NCBI GenBank assembly: GCA_036172665.1
Contig: CM069876.1
Location: 49,755,001-49,819,000, forward strand
Direction of reading: 5' to 3'
Length of the DNA: 64,000 nt
DNA from: Prosopocoilus inquinatus
Lineage: Eukaryota > Arthropoda > Insecta > Coleoptera > Lucanidae
Each line of letters opens with the position of its first letter. Position 1 is the stretch's first letter. Below the pieces are notes generated by a model. The model saw only the letters and a list, made by a program, of their open reading frames with translations, was not told the origin of the DNA and searched no databases. Below, piece by piece: positions 32,685 to 43,534 of the stretch. A program made the position numbers and the translations under genes.

Positions 32685-33894
32685 ATATCAACGAAATGCC
32701 AATGCTAAACCAGGGAATAATAAAGCGATCACATGCCGAATATGTGACACTGAATTTAAATGTCGCAGAAATTTGCGCGAACATATCTTAATACATACCG
32801 GCGAGAAGCCCTTCAGTTGTGAACTTTGCGATTATAAATCCCGTCACATCGTAAGTTTGAAACGGCACAAGTTAAAGCACGCTGATGCTACGCCGTTCGG
32901 TTGTGATCTTTGCGATTATAAATGTCGAGACTTCGGAAGTTTGAAATCGCACAAGGTAAAGCACACTAAAGAGAAGTCGCTCAGTTGTGATCTCTGCGAT
33001 TATAAATGTCGACACCGAGTAAGTCTGAAACGGCACAAGTTACAGCACACGGATGAGAAGCCGTTCAGTTGTGACCTTTGCGATTATAAATGCAGAGACC
33101 TCAGAAATTTGAAATCCCACAAGTTCCAGCACACAGGCGAGAAGCCATACAGTTGTGACCTTTGCGATTATAAATGCCGGCAAGTCAGAAGTTTAAAATG
33201 CCATAAGTTACGGCACACGGATGAGAAGCCGTTCAGTTGTGATCTTTGCGATTTTAAGTGCCGACAGTTCAGAAGTCTGAAATCCCACAAGTTACAGCAC
33301 ACAGATGAGAGGCCGTTCGGTTGTGATGTTTGCGATTTTAAATGCCGACAACCCGAAAATCTGAAGCGGCACAAGTTGAAGCACACAGACGTGAAGCCGT
33401 TCAGTTGTGATCTTTGCGAGTACAAATGCCGACGCCTCCGAAATCTGAAATCTCACAAGTTACAGCATACGGGTGAGATGCCGTTCAGTTGTGACCTTTG
33501 CGATTACAAATGCCGAAACCTCAGAAATTTAAAATCGCACAAGTTAAAGCACAGTAAAGAGAAGCCGCTCAGTTGTGACCTCTGCGATTATAGATGCCGG
33601 CACCTCGCAAGTTTGAAATTACACAAGTTACAGCACACAGATGAGAAGCCGTTCGGTTGTGATCTTTGCGATTATAAATGTCGGGACCTTGGAAGTTTGA
33701 AATCCCACAAGTTACAGCACACGGACGAGAAGACGCAGAGGTGTGACGTTTGCGATTTTAAATCCCGACACCGCAACAGTTTGATACGGCACAAGTTACA
33801 GCACACAGACGAGAAGCCGTACCGTTGTGATGTTTGCGATTTTAAATGCCGACACCTCGCGAGTTTGAAATTGCACAGGTTTAAAGCACACTGA
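32685..33894 (+). CDS. ZF10: fourteen-finger C2H2 terminal exon, frameshifted at its end
   Basis: Acceptor ATTCTTTGTTTCAG ends at 32684, then A and TAT-CAA-CGA (Y-Q-R). About 402 residues: cap finger CRICDTEFKCRRNLREH, then thirteen fingers. An in-frame TAA at 32659-32661 lies close upstream and no ATG intervenes, so an upstream exon is required. The final finger reads HRFKAH-stop. One extra T in CAGGTTTAAAGCACACTGATGAG shifts the frame. Without it the frame would continue as ...KHTDEKPSGCD. The relic downstream (33893-33930) supports recent truncation. AATAAA at 33985-33990. Confidence 0.9.
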
Positions 33895-34089
33895 TGAGAA
33901 GCCGTCGGGTTGTGATCATCATCTGCACTTATACATATTTTAAAATACTGTATTTTATAAGAGCGATGATTATTAAGGAAGAAAAATAAATAACTGCAGG
34001 AACGTAGACGGCTTTTCTTTGCCCCTAACCCTTACTGCCTTATTTTAATCCAGTCGGCTTAGATGTTTGAGCGAAATCTTTTGTTTCAG
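33895..34089 (+). other. 195-bp gap between ZF10 stop and ZF11 acceptor
   Basis: Contains coding relics of ZF10, the AATAAA signal (33985-33990) and the ZF11 acceptor. In the ZF11 frame TAA occurs at 34046-34048 with no ATG after it. This is too short for an independent promoter and first exon. Confidence 0.75.
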
Positions 34090-34951
34090 ACGCCGACGAG
34101 GAATAAGAAAACTCGTACGTCGCACGCGCGATTCCAAATTTAAAACTCAAGGTCGCCTGGGAAAGCGCAAAAGCGGCGACAACATGTTCAGGTGCGTCGT
34201 CTGCAATTACGAGTTCCGACATTCCGGGCGTTTACAGCGGCACATGTTGAAACACACGGGCGAGAAGCCGCCGCTTCAGTGCGACCTTTGCGATTACAAA
34301 CCCAAACGGCTCGATCACTTGAAGCGACACAAGCTGATAAGACACAGCGTCCAGCGCGAGGAGCAGTTCAGCTGCGCCCTCTGCGATTACAAGACTCACC
34401 GAGGCGAGCTTCTGAAACGGCACGAGTTGATACACACCCAGGAGAAGTCGATCGAGTGCGGGCTATGCGATTATAAGTGTCGGCAGCTCGCGCATTTGAA
34501 GCGGCACATGTTGAAGCACACCGACGAGAAGCCGTTCACGTGCGCGCTCTGTGATTATAAGGCGCGTTGCGTCGCGAACTTGAAACGTCACATGCTGCTG
34601 CACACCGGCGAGAAACCCTTCCGCTGCGCGATTTGCGATTACAAGTGCAGACTGGCCGGACGGTTGAGGGAGCACATGTTGTTGCACGATTCCGCCAATA
34701 AGAGGCCGTTGATTTGCAGAGTTTGCGATTACCAGTGCGAGAAGCGCGAAGATTTTAAACTGCATAGGTTAACCCATGCCAAGGACAAGCTGTTCATGTG
34801 CAGCATTTGCGGCTACAAGTGTCGATTTAAAAGCGACTTGACGCGGCACGCGTACAAACATACGGGCGAGAAGCCGTTCGGCTGTGATCTGTGCGATTAC
34901 AAGTGCGTCAGACGCAATTATTTGACACTGCATAAGTTAAAGCATCACTAA
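34090..34951 (+). CDS. ZF11: nine-finger C2H2 terminal exon (A-type)
   Basis: Acceptor TCTTTTGTTTCAG ends at 34089, then A and CGC-CGA-CGA (R-R-R). About 286 residues. The leader RRTRDSKFKTQGRLGKR is a decayed cap finger that keeps ZF2's FKTQG but has lost its Cys and His. Nine fingers follow: CVVCNYEF, CDLCDYKP, CALCDYKT, CGLCDYKC, CALCDYKA, CAICDYKC, CRVCDYQC, CSICGYKC, CDLCDYKC. Finger 2 ends KLIRH (H-x4-H) with a long linker SVQREEQFS. The extra Cys is replaced by F, P, T or A in four fingers. GC-rich codon use as in ZF1-ZF4. Paralogue of ZF12. Confidence 0.9.
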
Positions 34952-35020
34952 TCGTTGAAAACGTGAACTATTTACGCGTAGGCTGACGCGTAAATGTTTT
35001 TAATGAAAAATGTGCATGTA

Positions 35021-35151
35021 CAGTCGTGGACAGTTAAAAGAGGACTGCCGCAAATTTACTGCTTATAACACTAACGGTTGACAAACACAGAATACTCAGA
35101 TTTGGCGAAGCAAGGTTTCCCCTTCTGTTCTCTTTTAACTGTCCACGACTG
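35021..35151. mobile_element. 131-bp MITE with TA target duplication
   Basis: Ends CAGTCGTGGACAGTTAAAAG and its complement CTTTTAACTGTCCACGACTG, with TA on both sides (35019-35020, 35152-35153). Fits a Tc1/mariner-derived MITE. The same element at the equivalent place after ZF12 shows it was present before the duplication. Confidence 0.92.
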
Positions 35152-35606
35152 TACCCTACATTTCTAAATAATAATAGTGGAGGAAAATGAGGAGATAATT
35201 TTATGTATGTAATAAGTTTGTACATTTTATAGTAGTGTACATAAAGCAGGCAAAAAGGAAAAAAGTCAATTTACTTAATACTTACGATTTAATTAATAAT
35301 AACATAATCCAAAAGTGAAACCTAATGTTAACAAACTTTTGCCAAAAAATTTCCGGGCTTCCTTTCATTATCAAAGCTTTAAGCAAAAATTAAAAGGAAA
35401 TATAATTTGATAATGAAAGAAAACTAAATGATTCTGAACTGAAATACTTAAGAATGCATTAAATTTAATACAGGGGGGGAGGGAGTAAGACAGATTCGCA
35501 TGGGTGACATGTTTATCGCTGTTTAGTCTAACGTTTATCATTGTTTGGTCTAACGAATTGTCTTTTAGACTCCCCTGTCATCATCTGAAACATTTTGTGT
35601 TGTGTT

Positions 35607-35756
35607 GAAATATTTAAAATATTTAAAATTTAAAAATGAAATATTTAAAATATTTAAAATTTAAAAAAATGAAATATTTAAAATATTTAAAATTTAAAAA
35701 AATGAAATATTCAAAATATTTAAAATTAAAAAAGATGAAATATTTAAAAAATGTAA
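35607..35756. repeat. ~33-bp AT-rich tandem repeat
   Basis: Four copies of a unit like ATGAAATATTTAAAATATTT followed by AAAATTTAAAAAA, slightly diverged. Confidence 0.85.
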
Positions 35757-37645
35757 TCCATCACATTTAGTGTGGGATAAGGCAGACTTGCATTGTTGGT
35801 ACGAACTTATCATTGTTTAGTCTAACGAATTTCCTTTTAGGTCCTCCTCGCATCATCAGAAAAAGTCTACGTCGAATCGAAATAATTAATTAATCGGTGT
35901 TCATTTGTTTCGTGTGTTTCAGTTGCGAGATTCTTTTGTTTTGTGCTCCGCGTTTCGTTTCCTCTTTTGTTTCCTCAACGTATCATTGACTTTTTTACAG
36001 TTTTAATTTCCTTTACGATTTTTTTCGATTCGCCCGGAAAATTTTCGGTTTTCGTTCGGGGTGGGCGTTGACGATCCGCTTTCGTTTTTCATTTGTTCTG
36101 GTGTCTCAGTAGCGATATTCTTTTGTTTTCTGTTAGATTGTTTTTTTTATTAATTTTTCGTTTGGAGATTCATTTGGTTTTTGTTCATCTTGGTCGTCAG
36201 TCTTCGTTTGTTTTTTTTTTGTTCTTTATCTCTTCTTACAGAATTTCTTATAGGATTGATTTTGCGCATTTTATTGGCGCCCGTTTGCATTTCGTCGTTT
36301 TTCATTTGTTTTAAGTCTCACATTTGGTTGTTTCCGTTCTGTTTAGTTTTTTTTTTTTAAATCGTGTTATTTACACATCTCGAGTTTGCTTTACTTTAAT
36401 TTTCTACGAATTGGTGTCGTCGATCTGCCTTTGTTTTCTTTTTTTTTTGTTCGCTCCTCGTATTTCGTCGCTCTCTTTCTTTTCTGACTTTTTCATTTGT
36501 TTTTTTTTTTTCTTAATTGTTCCGATTTTTGATGTCGATTTTTTGTTTCGTTTTTGATTGACTTTACGAAAAAATTTTGCGCCTTTTGACTATGTTTGGT
36601 CAAACAAGTTGGCGACGTCGCCTGCAACAAATCTGGCAACCCTGTCTACCAAGAGATGGAAAGATAAATTACGAAAAACTTGCGCTAAGTTGAACTCTAT
36701 GAAAATACGTAACGGTATTAAAAAAAATTTTAAAAAATGTAATAAACAAATTTTACACCCGGGCGTGCGGACACTTTCTGCACGCTCGTCGGAGCCGGCC
36801 CTGCTTTAACGTTTTAGAAAACGCTCGTGCGAACGCCGCCGAATCCGTTATTTATTTATTTATTTTTTTTTGGTTAAAGACTATTTGCCCCCCCGGAGCA
36901 TCATTCAACTAAATGTTTTTTAACATAGACTTCTCCTAGTGTTATTTCGACGAAAGCAGAAATACGCTCGTTTTATTTTCGTAATTTTCGTTGGGTTAAG
37001 CGAATTTAATTGCATTTCAGTTTCTTCCGGAAGACACCCAGTCAGTGTAGTTTTTTTTTCTTTCATTATTTGCTCAAAGCGAATTGCTACATTTCTCATC
37101 CGTTTCGTGGACGCTCCCTGACCTACAATTTCGGGAGAGTTCGCGTTTACGCTCAGATCGCTCGGAGCGTTTCTTTTATTCACTCTTACATATAGTGACA
37201 CTCAGTCGCTCTCTCTCTCGCACACTTTTGATCAGACAATAATACGAGCGCAACTCTCATGCGTAGATGCGTCGGTCACTTTTCGTTGAATTGGCTGGTG
37301 ATTTTCGTTCTCTCTCTCTCTCTCTCTCTCCCTTTATGTTCGTTTCTTTTCTCTCACTTCCCCGAATCGAATTAGCGACACTTCACTTTCTGGTTTAGTT
37401 AGATTTCGGGTTAACCGCACGTGTTTTGCGTGTACTGTTGTTGGGATTGTGGGAAGGTGAAATATAACTCACAGCCTTGGCCGATGTTGCGTGGTCAATC
37501 CTGTAATCTTTGGGCATACAAACGTCCGTGCGACTGAAATTGGAACAACGGTAAAAAAACGACAATCGACACAAGGCGCCAGCTCAAAGCAGCTCGGATT
37601 GGAGGGAGCTTTAGCCTAATTTCTCGAATCACGTTGGCAACACTG
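35757..37645. other. Unique T-rich spacer between ZF11 and ZF12 blocks
   Basis: Strongly T-rich on the plus strand (36000-36560) with CT dinucleotide runs (about 37310-37332). Open frames here are low-complexity Phe/Leu/Ser and not convincing. No acceptor plus zinc-finger signature. Confidence 0.5.
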
Positions 37646-37822
37646 CATATTTTAAAATACCGTGTTTTATAACCACAATAAAAACAGTGATTATTAAGGA
37701 AGACATTATTTATTAACAATAAATGGCTGGTGGAACGTAGACGGCTTTTCTTTGCCCCTAACCCTTCCTGCCTTATTTTAACCCAGTCGGCTTAGATGTT
37801 TGAGCAAAATCTTTTGTTTCAG

Positions 37823-38684
37823 ACGCCGACGAGGAATAAGAAAACTCGTACGTCGCACGCGCGATTCCAAATTTAAAGCTCAAGGTCGCCCGGGGAAGCG
37901 CAAAAGCGGCGGCAACATGTTCAGGTGCGTCGTCTGCAATTACGAGTTCCGACATTCCGGGCGTTTACAGCGACACATGGTGAAACACACGGGCGAGAAG
38001 CCGCCGCTTCAGTGCGACCTTTGCGATTACAAACCCAAACGGCTCGATCACTTGAAGCGACACAAGCTGATAAGCCACGGCGACGAGCGCGAGAAGCGGT
38101 TCGGCTGCGACCTCTGCGATTACAAGACTCACCGAGGCGAGCTTCTGAAACGGCACGAGCTGATACACACCCAGGAGAAGTCGATCGAGTGCGGGCTATG
38201 CGACTATAAGTGTCGGCGGCTGGCGCATTTGAAGCGGCACATGTTGAAGCACACCGACGAGAAGCCGTTCACGTGCGCGCTCTGTGATTATAAGTCGCGT
38301 TGCGTCGCGAACTTGAAACGTCACATGCTGCTGCACACCGGCGAGAAACCCTTTCGCTGCGCGATTTGCGATTACAAGTGCAGACTGGCCGGACGGTTGA
38401 GGGAGCACATGTTGTTGCACGATTCCGCCAATAAGAAGCCGTTGATGTGCAGAGTTTGCGATTACCAGTGCGAGAAGCGCGAAGATTTTAAACTGCACAA
38501 GTTAACCCACGCCAAGGACAAGCTGTTTATGTGCAGCATTTGCGGCTACAAATGTCGATTTAAAAGCCACTTGACGCGGCACGTGTATAAACATACGGGC
38601 GAGAAGCCGTTCGGCTGTGATCTATGCGATTACAAGTGCGTCAGACGCAGTTATTTGCAATTGCATAAGTTAAAGCATAACTAA
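37823..38684 (+). CDS. ZF12: nine-finger C2H2 terminal exon, duplicate of ZF11
   Basis: Acceptor TCTTTTGTTTCAG ends at 37822, then A and CGC-CGA-CGA. About 286 residues, the same length and finger order as ZF11 and no indels. Differences from ZF11 include LISHGDEREKRFGC for LIRHSVQREEQFSC, QLAHLKRH to RLAHLKRH, SDLTRHAYK to SHLTRHVYK, and RNYLTLH to RSYLQLH. Several of these hit finger helices, so binding preference may have begun to diverge. TAA at 37779-37781 in frame and no ATG before the acceptor. Followed by the same 131-bp MITE. Confidence 0.9.
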
Positions 38685-38753
38685 TCGTTGAAAACGTGAA
38701 CTATTTACGCATTTGCTGACGCGTAAATGTTTTTAATGAAAAATGCGCATGTA

Positions 38754-38884
38754 CAGTCGTGGACAGTTAAAAGAGGACTGCCGCAAATTTACTGCTTATA
38801 ACACTAATGGTTGACAAACACGGAATACTCAGATTTGGCGAAACAAGGTTTCCCCTTCTGTTGTCTTTTAACTGTCCACGACTG
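38754..38884. mobile_element. 131-bp MITE, duplicate copy
   Basis: Same element as 35021-35151, same length, same TA borders, copied with the ZF11/ZF12 block. Confidence 0.92.
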
Positions 38885-39165
38885 TACCCTACATTTCTAA
38901 CTAATAATAATAGAGGAAAAAGAAGAAATAATTTTATACATGTAATAAATTTGTACATTTTATAGTAGTGTTCATAAAGCAGACAAGAAGGCAAAAAATT
39001 AATTTACCTAATGCTTACGATTTGATTAATAATTACATAATCGAAAAGTCAAACAGAATGTTAATAAACGTTTCGCCTAAAATTTCTCGGCTTTCATTAT
39101 CAAACCTTTACACAAAAATTAAAAGGAAAGGCAACTCGATAACAAAAGAAAACTCAATGATTCTG

Positions 39166-39960
39166 AACTGAAAAAACGAACATTTCGCAAGACATCACGA
39201 AAAACAACTGACGATCAAATTAATTTTTTTTTAATCATGTAATTCGTCATCTCGATCGAAGAAGAAACAAAAGAAATCTAAAAAATTCTGAACGGGAATG
39301 AAGGGAGAAGAAAGAAGAAAAAATGAAATCAAAAATTTTTGAACGGAAACGAAGAAATCACAAATTCTGAACCGAAAGGAAGAGAGAGGGAGAGCGAGAG
39401 AGAAAAAAAGAGAAAAACGATAACTTTAGAAGGAAATGAAAAAGGTAAAGAAAGAAAACAAATAACGATCGTAAATTTTACGAAAGAAGATTTCGTTTTC
39501 GCCGAATCCAAAAACTCGATCAAAATCAAAATAAGAAAGGAGCAAATTACTAAAAACAATTGACGATCGTGACGTCACCTAGACACCTAACTACAAAAGA
39601 CAGAGAAAACAAATGAAATTAAAACAAATGAACGGAAACGAAGAAGAAAAAAGCGGAGGAAATTACTGAAAACAACTGACGATCGTAACACCCGCAAAAG
39701 AACAATTAACAACGCAAACATTTTTGATAACCAATTTCAAAAAAAAAAAAAAAACGATTTGTCACTAACTTGACAAAACGTAACCGGAACACAAACAAAA
39801 CAAAAGAAAGCGATGACTTCAAAACGAAAAGAAGGATAACAAATGACGAGTTCATTATGTTCTTTTGTTTTGTTTCGGTCCTCTTTTTTTGTTTTGCCGT
39901 GTGCTTCGTATTTTGTTTGAATAAATCAAGCAAATGATTTTCTCTTCCTTAATATTACGT
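39166..39960. other. Purine-rich spacer before ZF13
   Basis: A/G-rich on the plus strand with three spaced occurrences of AACAACTGACGATCG-like sequence (39200, 39552, 39673). Long frames reflect base composition. No gene supported. Confidence 0.5.
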
Positions 39961-40075
39961 GAGCTTTGATACGGAAATGCACTGTTACGTTGTTCGGTTA
40001 CGCAATTAAACAATTGATTATGATGAATAATGTTAATAGTGATAAAGTGAGGTTAAGAGAGATTCATTGTTTCAG

Positions 40076-41546
40076 ATGTCAACGGATCCCTAACGCCACA
40101 CCACCGAGGAAAACAACCGTCACATGCCGGATATGTGATTCTGAATTAAAAGGTCGCTCAAATTTGCGCAAACACATTTTAATACATACCGGTGAGAAGC
40201 CATTCGGCTGTGATCTTTGCGATTTTAAATGCCGACATCGCGGAAGCTTGAAAGTCCACAAGTTAAAGCACTCTGACGAGAAACCATACAATTGTAGTCT
40301 TTGCGATTATAAGTGCCGACACCTCGTAGGTTTGAAACGGCACAAGTTAACGCACACCAATGAGAAACCGTTCGGTTGTGATCTCTGCGATTATAAATGT
40401 CGAGAATCCGGAAATTTGAAACGTCACATGTTAAAGCACACCGATGAGAAGCCGTTCAGTTGTGATCTTTGTGATTATAAATGCCGACTTCCCGGAAATT
40501 TCAAATCCCACATGTCAAAGCACACAGGCGGAAAGGCGCTCAGTTGTGATCTCTGTGAATTTAAATGCCGGCATCTCGGAAGTTTGAAGTTGCACAAGTT
40601 AAAGCACACTAATGAGAAGCCGTACAGTTGTGATCTTTGCGATTATAAGTGCCGATATCTGGGAAGTTTGAAATCTCACAAGTCAAAGCACGCAGATGGA
40701 AAGGCGCTCAGTTGTGATCTTTCTGAATTCAAACGCCGACGCCGCGGAAGTTTGAAAGTCCACAGTGATGAGAAACCATTCAATTGCAGTCTTTGCGATT
40801 ATAAATGCCGACAGATCGTAGGTTTGAAGCGGCACAAGTTGACGCACACTAACGAGAAGCCGTTCAGTTGTGATCTCTGCGATTATAAGTGCCGAGAATC
40901 CGGAAATTTGAAACGTCACAAGTTAAAGCACACTAATGAGAAGCCGTTCAATTGTGATCATTGTGATTATCAATGCCGACATCTCGGAAATTTGAAAGTC
41001 CACAAGTTAAAGCACGCTAATGAGAAACCGATCGGTTGTGATCTTTGCGGTTATAAATGTCCAGACTTAGAAAGTTTGAAATCCCACCAGTCAGAGCACG
41101 TTAATGAGATGTCGTTCAGTTGTGATCTTTGCGAATGTAAATGTCGAGACGTAGCAAGTTTGAAATCTCACAAATTATTGCACACTGATGAGAAACCGTT
41201 CAGTTGTGATCTGTGTGATTATAAGAGCCGACAGCTCGTTCATTTGAAACGGCACAAGTTAAGGCACACTAACGAGAAGCCGTTCTGTTGCGATCTCTGC
41301 GATTATAAGTGCCGAGATCTCGAAGGTTTGAAACGGCACAAGTTAAAACACACCAATGAGAAACCGTTCAGTTGTGATCTCTGCGGTTATAAATGCCGGC
41401 AGGTCGCAAGTTTGAAGCGGCACAAGTTGAAGCACACTAATGAGAAACCGTTCGGTTGTGACCTTTGCGATTTTAAATGCCGAGATCCCAGAAATTTGAA
41501 ACGTCACAAGTTAACGCACACTAATGAGAAATCGACGACCCAGTAA
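40076..41546 (+). CDS. ZF13: seventeen-finger C2H2 terminal exon (one finger broken)
   Basis: Acceptor TTCATTGTTTCAG ends at 40075, then A and TGT-CAA-CGG (C-Q-R). About 489 residues. Cap finger CRICDSELKGRSNLRKH (Leu at the Phe site), then sixteen fingers. Finger 8 is defective: CDLSEFKRR (second Cys is Ser) and the HKLKH end is deleted to VHSDEKP. Fingers 3-4 (...VGLKRH, ESGNLKRH) recur as 9-10, showing an internal duplication. An in-frame ATG pair at 40020-40025 could start an intron-retained product (MMNNVNSDKVRLREIHCF). Tail TNEKSTTQ. AATAAA at 41561-41566. Confidence 0.9.
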
Positions 41547-41815
41547 TTGTAGAAAACACAAATAAAAGCACACTGACTATTTCGACCGGCAATGGTTTAA
41601 AAAAATTCAATAATTTATAATCCAAAAATGTAGTGACGATTCGACTCGAAGTCCAGCAATCTTCCGTTATTAAATAAGAAGAAAAAAATTATAGATTCCA
41701 GACCCAGATATCAGACTCCGCTTATCATCAGAGACTATGACCTCCTCATCTCTTCGCATACCTGTGATGACGTCACATCAATTTCACGCAAGAAGAAAAA
41801 AAATCATCTCCAAGA

Positions 41816-42003
41816 TTCCAGACATAGACTCCGCTCTGGATTTTTATACCATTTCGGGACCCCACTTTGAGACCCCTATGTTATTTCTTATGGGATTTTA
41901 TTCCAGAACCGGCTTAGCATATCTCCTAAAACTGTTTGAAGGAGACGACTACGCCACTGAACCAATAGCTGATCGTATAGAGAGTGGGAGGGAGAAGTCG
42001 TAG
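41816..42003 (+). other. Short frame conserved in the module copies
   Basis: About 62 codons ending at 42001-42003 read I-P-D-I-D-S-A-L-D-F-Y-T-I-S-G-P-H-F-E-T and on to ...ESGREKS. The same frame is open after ZF14 (44838-45026) and is shifted, then stopped, in the third copy (58914-59062). Differences between the two open copies are mostly amino-acid changing, so there is no sign of purifying selection. No known domain. Possibly just duplicated non-coding DNA. Confidence 0.25.
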
Positions 42004-42484
42004 CAGCCGCTTAAATTTTGCCTGCTGTGGTTTTGTTATTTGTTACTGTAATAGTAAAATAAATAAACGAAAATGTGTTCGGTTGACACTACACTTTCCA
42101 CTTAACACATTTTAATAAAGCAAACTTGTACTTAAGTGAAATCCCCGAATTTTTACTCACAAATACGTCAAAATAAGTCCACAGATGGCAGGTTACTCTA
42201 CACCCGTCCAAATTCACTCTACAACAGTTCTCAATGATGTTCTCTGTGAACAGACAAAGAATAACAATAACAAGAAGTAAAGAACGAATATAAAAAAGGA
42301 AGGGTCGCAAACTCTTGCACCTTAGTGACGCCGGCCCTAACGGATCAGCGTCGATTGCGTACAAGAATGGAATTTAGACCGGCTATTCAAGCCACGCCTT
42401 ACGCTCAGCACCTTAGTGGACGGCGGCCCTAACGAATCAGCGTAGGTTACGTACAAAAATTTAATTTAGACCGACTATTCGAGC

Positions 42485-43198
42485 CAGTGTTGGGCATTAG
42501 TCGAATAAATTTTTAATCGTTACTAAAACTAAACGACTAAGGCCCGGTTTCACCATCACAGTTTAACTTTAAGCTCCGTTTTACTTCTGTGGAAACAATT
42601 ATCTTTGCAATTGTTACTATGGGAATAAAGCGATGTTTAAAGTTAAACTGTGATGGTGAAACCGGGCCTTAATTAGTCAATCACGACTAATTTAGTCGTT
42701 AAACGTCAAGCATATTTTTTGTAATAGTGTTTGAATAAAAAGTTGATTATTAGTCGACTAAATTCAATCATGAATAATAACGAACGACTAAACTGACGAC
42801 CGATAAATAATTTTCAAATGAAATTAAATGTCACTAAACTGACCACTGAATCACTACATTTTAACTTTTATGAACTATGTATTTGCAAAGAGAGTAACAT
42901 TTTATAATCAACGTAGCTCGTTCCGAACCCTGTAAACACCTCGTGTTTTCTGTAGTTAAGAAGCCATTCATGTATTCTTCAAGCATTAATCGTCTGACGA
43001 AAATTGAAGGAAACGTCTGAAAATACGTTAAGCAGCCTTGCACCGAACAGATTAATTAGATTGGTCATGACTGGTGATTAATTTAGTCATTAGTTACCAG
43101 TCAAGATTAATAACTAATTTAGCCACTAGTCACGTATCTCACGTCTAATGACTAATTTAGTCATTAATCATTAATTCGGCTAAAAATGCCCATCTCTG
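42485..43198. mobile_element. hAT-like non-autonomous element in module A (714 bp)
   Basis: Ends CAGTGTTGGGCAT and ATGCCCATCTCTG are inverted. The 8-bp duplication ATTCGAGC lies at 42477-42484 and 43199-43206. The interior is rich in CGACTAATTTAGTCG-like repeats and includes a nested MITE. The insertion split a ~95-bp tandem unit. Confidence 0.88.
42541..42668. mobile_element. 128-bp MITE nested in the hAT-like element
   Basis: Long inverted ends GGCCCGGTTTCACCATCACA and complement, bounded by TAA on the left and TTA on the right. A rearranged copy is at 45574-45705 and a diverged relative lies around 46960-47090. Confidence 0.85.
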
Positions 43199-43534
43199 AT
43201 TCGAGCCACGCCTTACGCACAGCGCCTTAGTGGACGGCGGCCCTAAGGGATCAGCGTCGGTTGCGCACAAGAATGTAATTTAGACCGGCTATTCAAGCCA
43301 AACCTTACGCAGAGCGCCTTAACAACGAAGAATAGATCCGCTAGTGCTTGCTAAAACACTAGGAGAAAAACCGTTACGTTTTTCGGTTACACAATTAAAC
43401 AGTATGAGCATAAGCAGCAATTCATTGCGATAAATAATAATACTAGTCATAAGAGATCTGAGAGAACAGAAAGCATGTCCCTTCTAATGATCACGCATTA
43501 CACAAAACGATATTGATTCGTAAATTTGTTTCAG

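Larger units (their letters stand above)
33938..35420. repeat. Segmental duplication, left copy (ZF11 block)
   Basis: Matches 37646-39165 in the same orientation, covering the intron end, the whole ZF11 exon, the 3' flank and an embedded MITE. Identity is highest in the exon. The offset is about 3733 bp, and 35420-37645 is unique between the copies. Confidence 0.92.
37646..39165. repeat. Segmental duplication, right copy (ZF12 block)
   Basis: Counterpart of 33938-35420 (see there). Its AATAAA at 38944-38949 is intact, where the left copy reads AATAAG. Confidence 0.92.
41571..43330. repeat. 3' flank module, copy A (after ZF13)
   Basis: Most of this block recurs after ZF14 (44700-46370) and, split by insertions, after ZF15 (49495-49652, 58911-59269, 60399-60735). 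It includes a small conserved frame, the AATAAATAAACGAAAATGTG stretch, and ~95-bp tandem units with GGCGGCCCTAACGGATCAGC. Confidence 0.88.

Noticed and set aside
36093..37201. T-rich frames with many Phe residues that resemble membrane proteins
   Set aside because: Low-complexity sequence without an acceptor, start context or recognisable domain.
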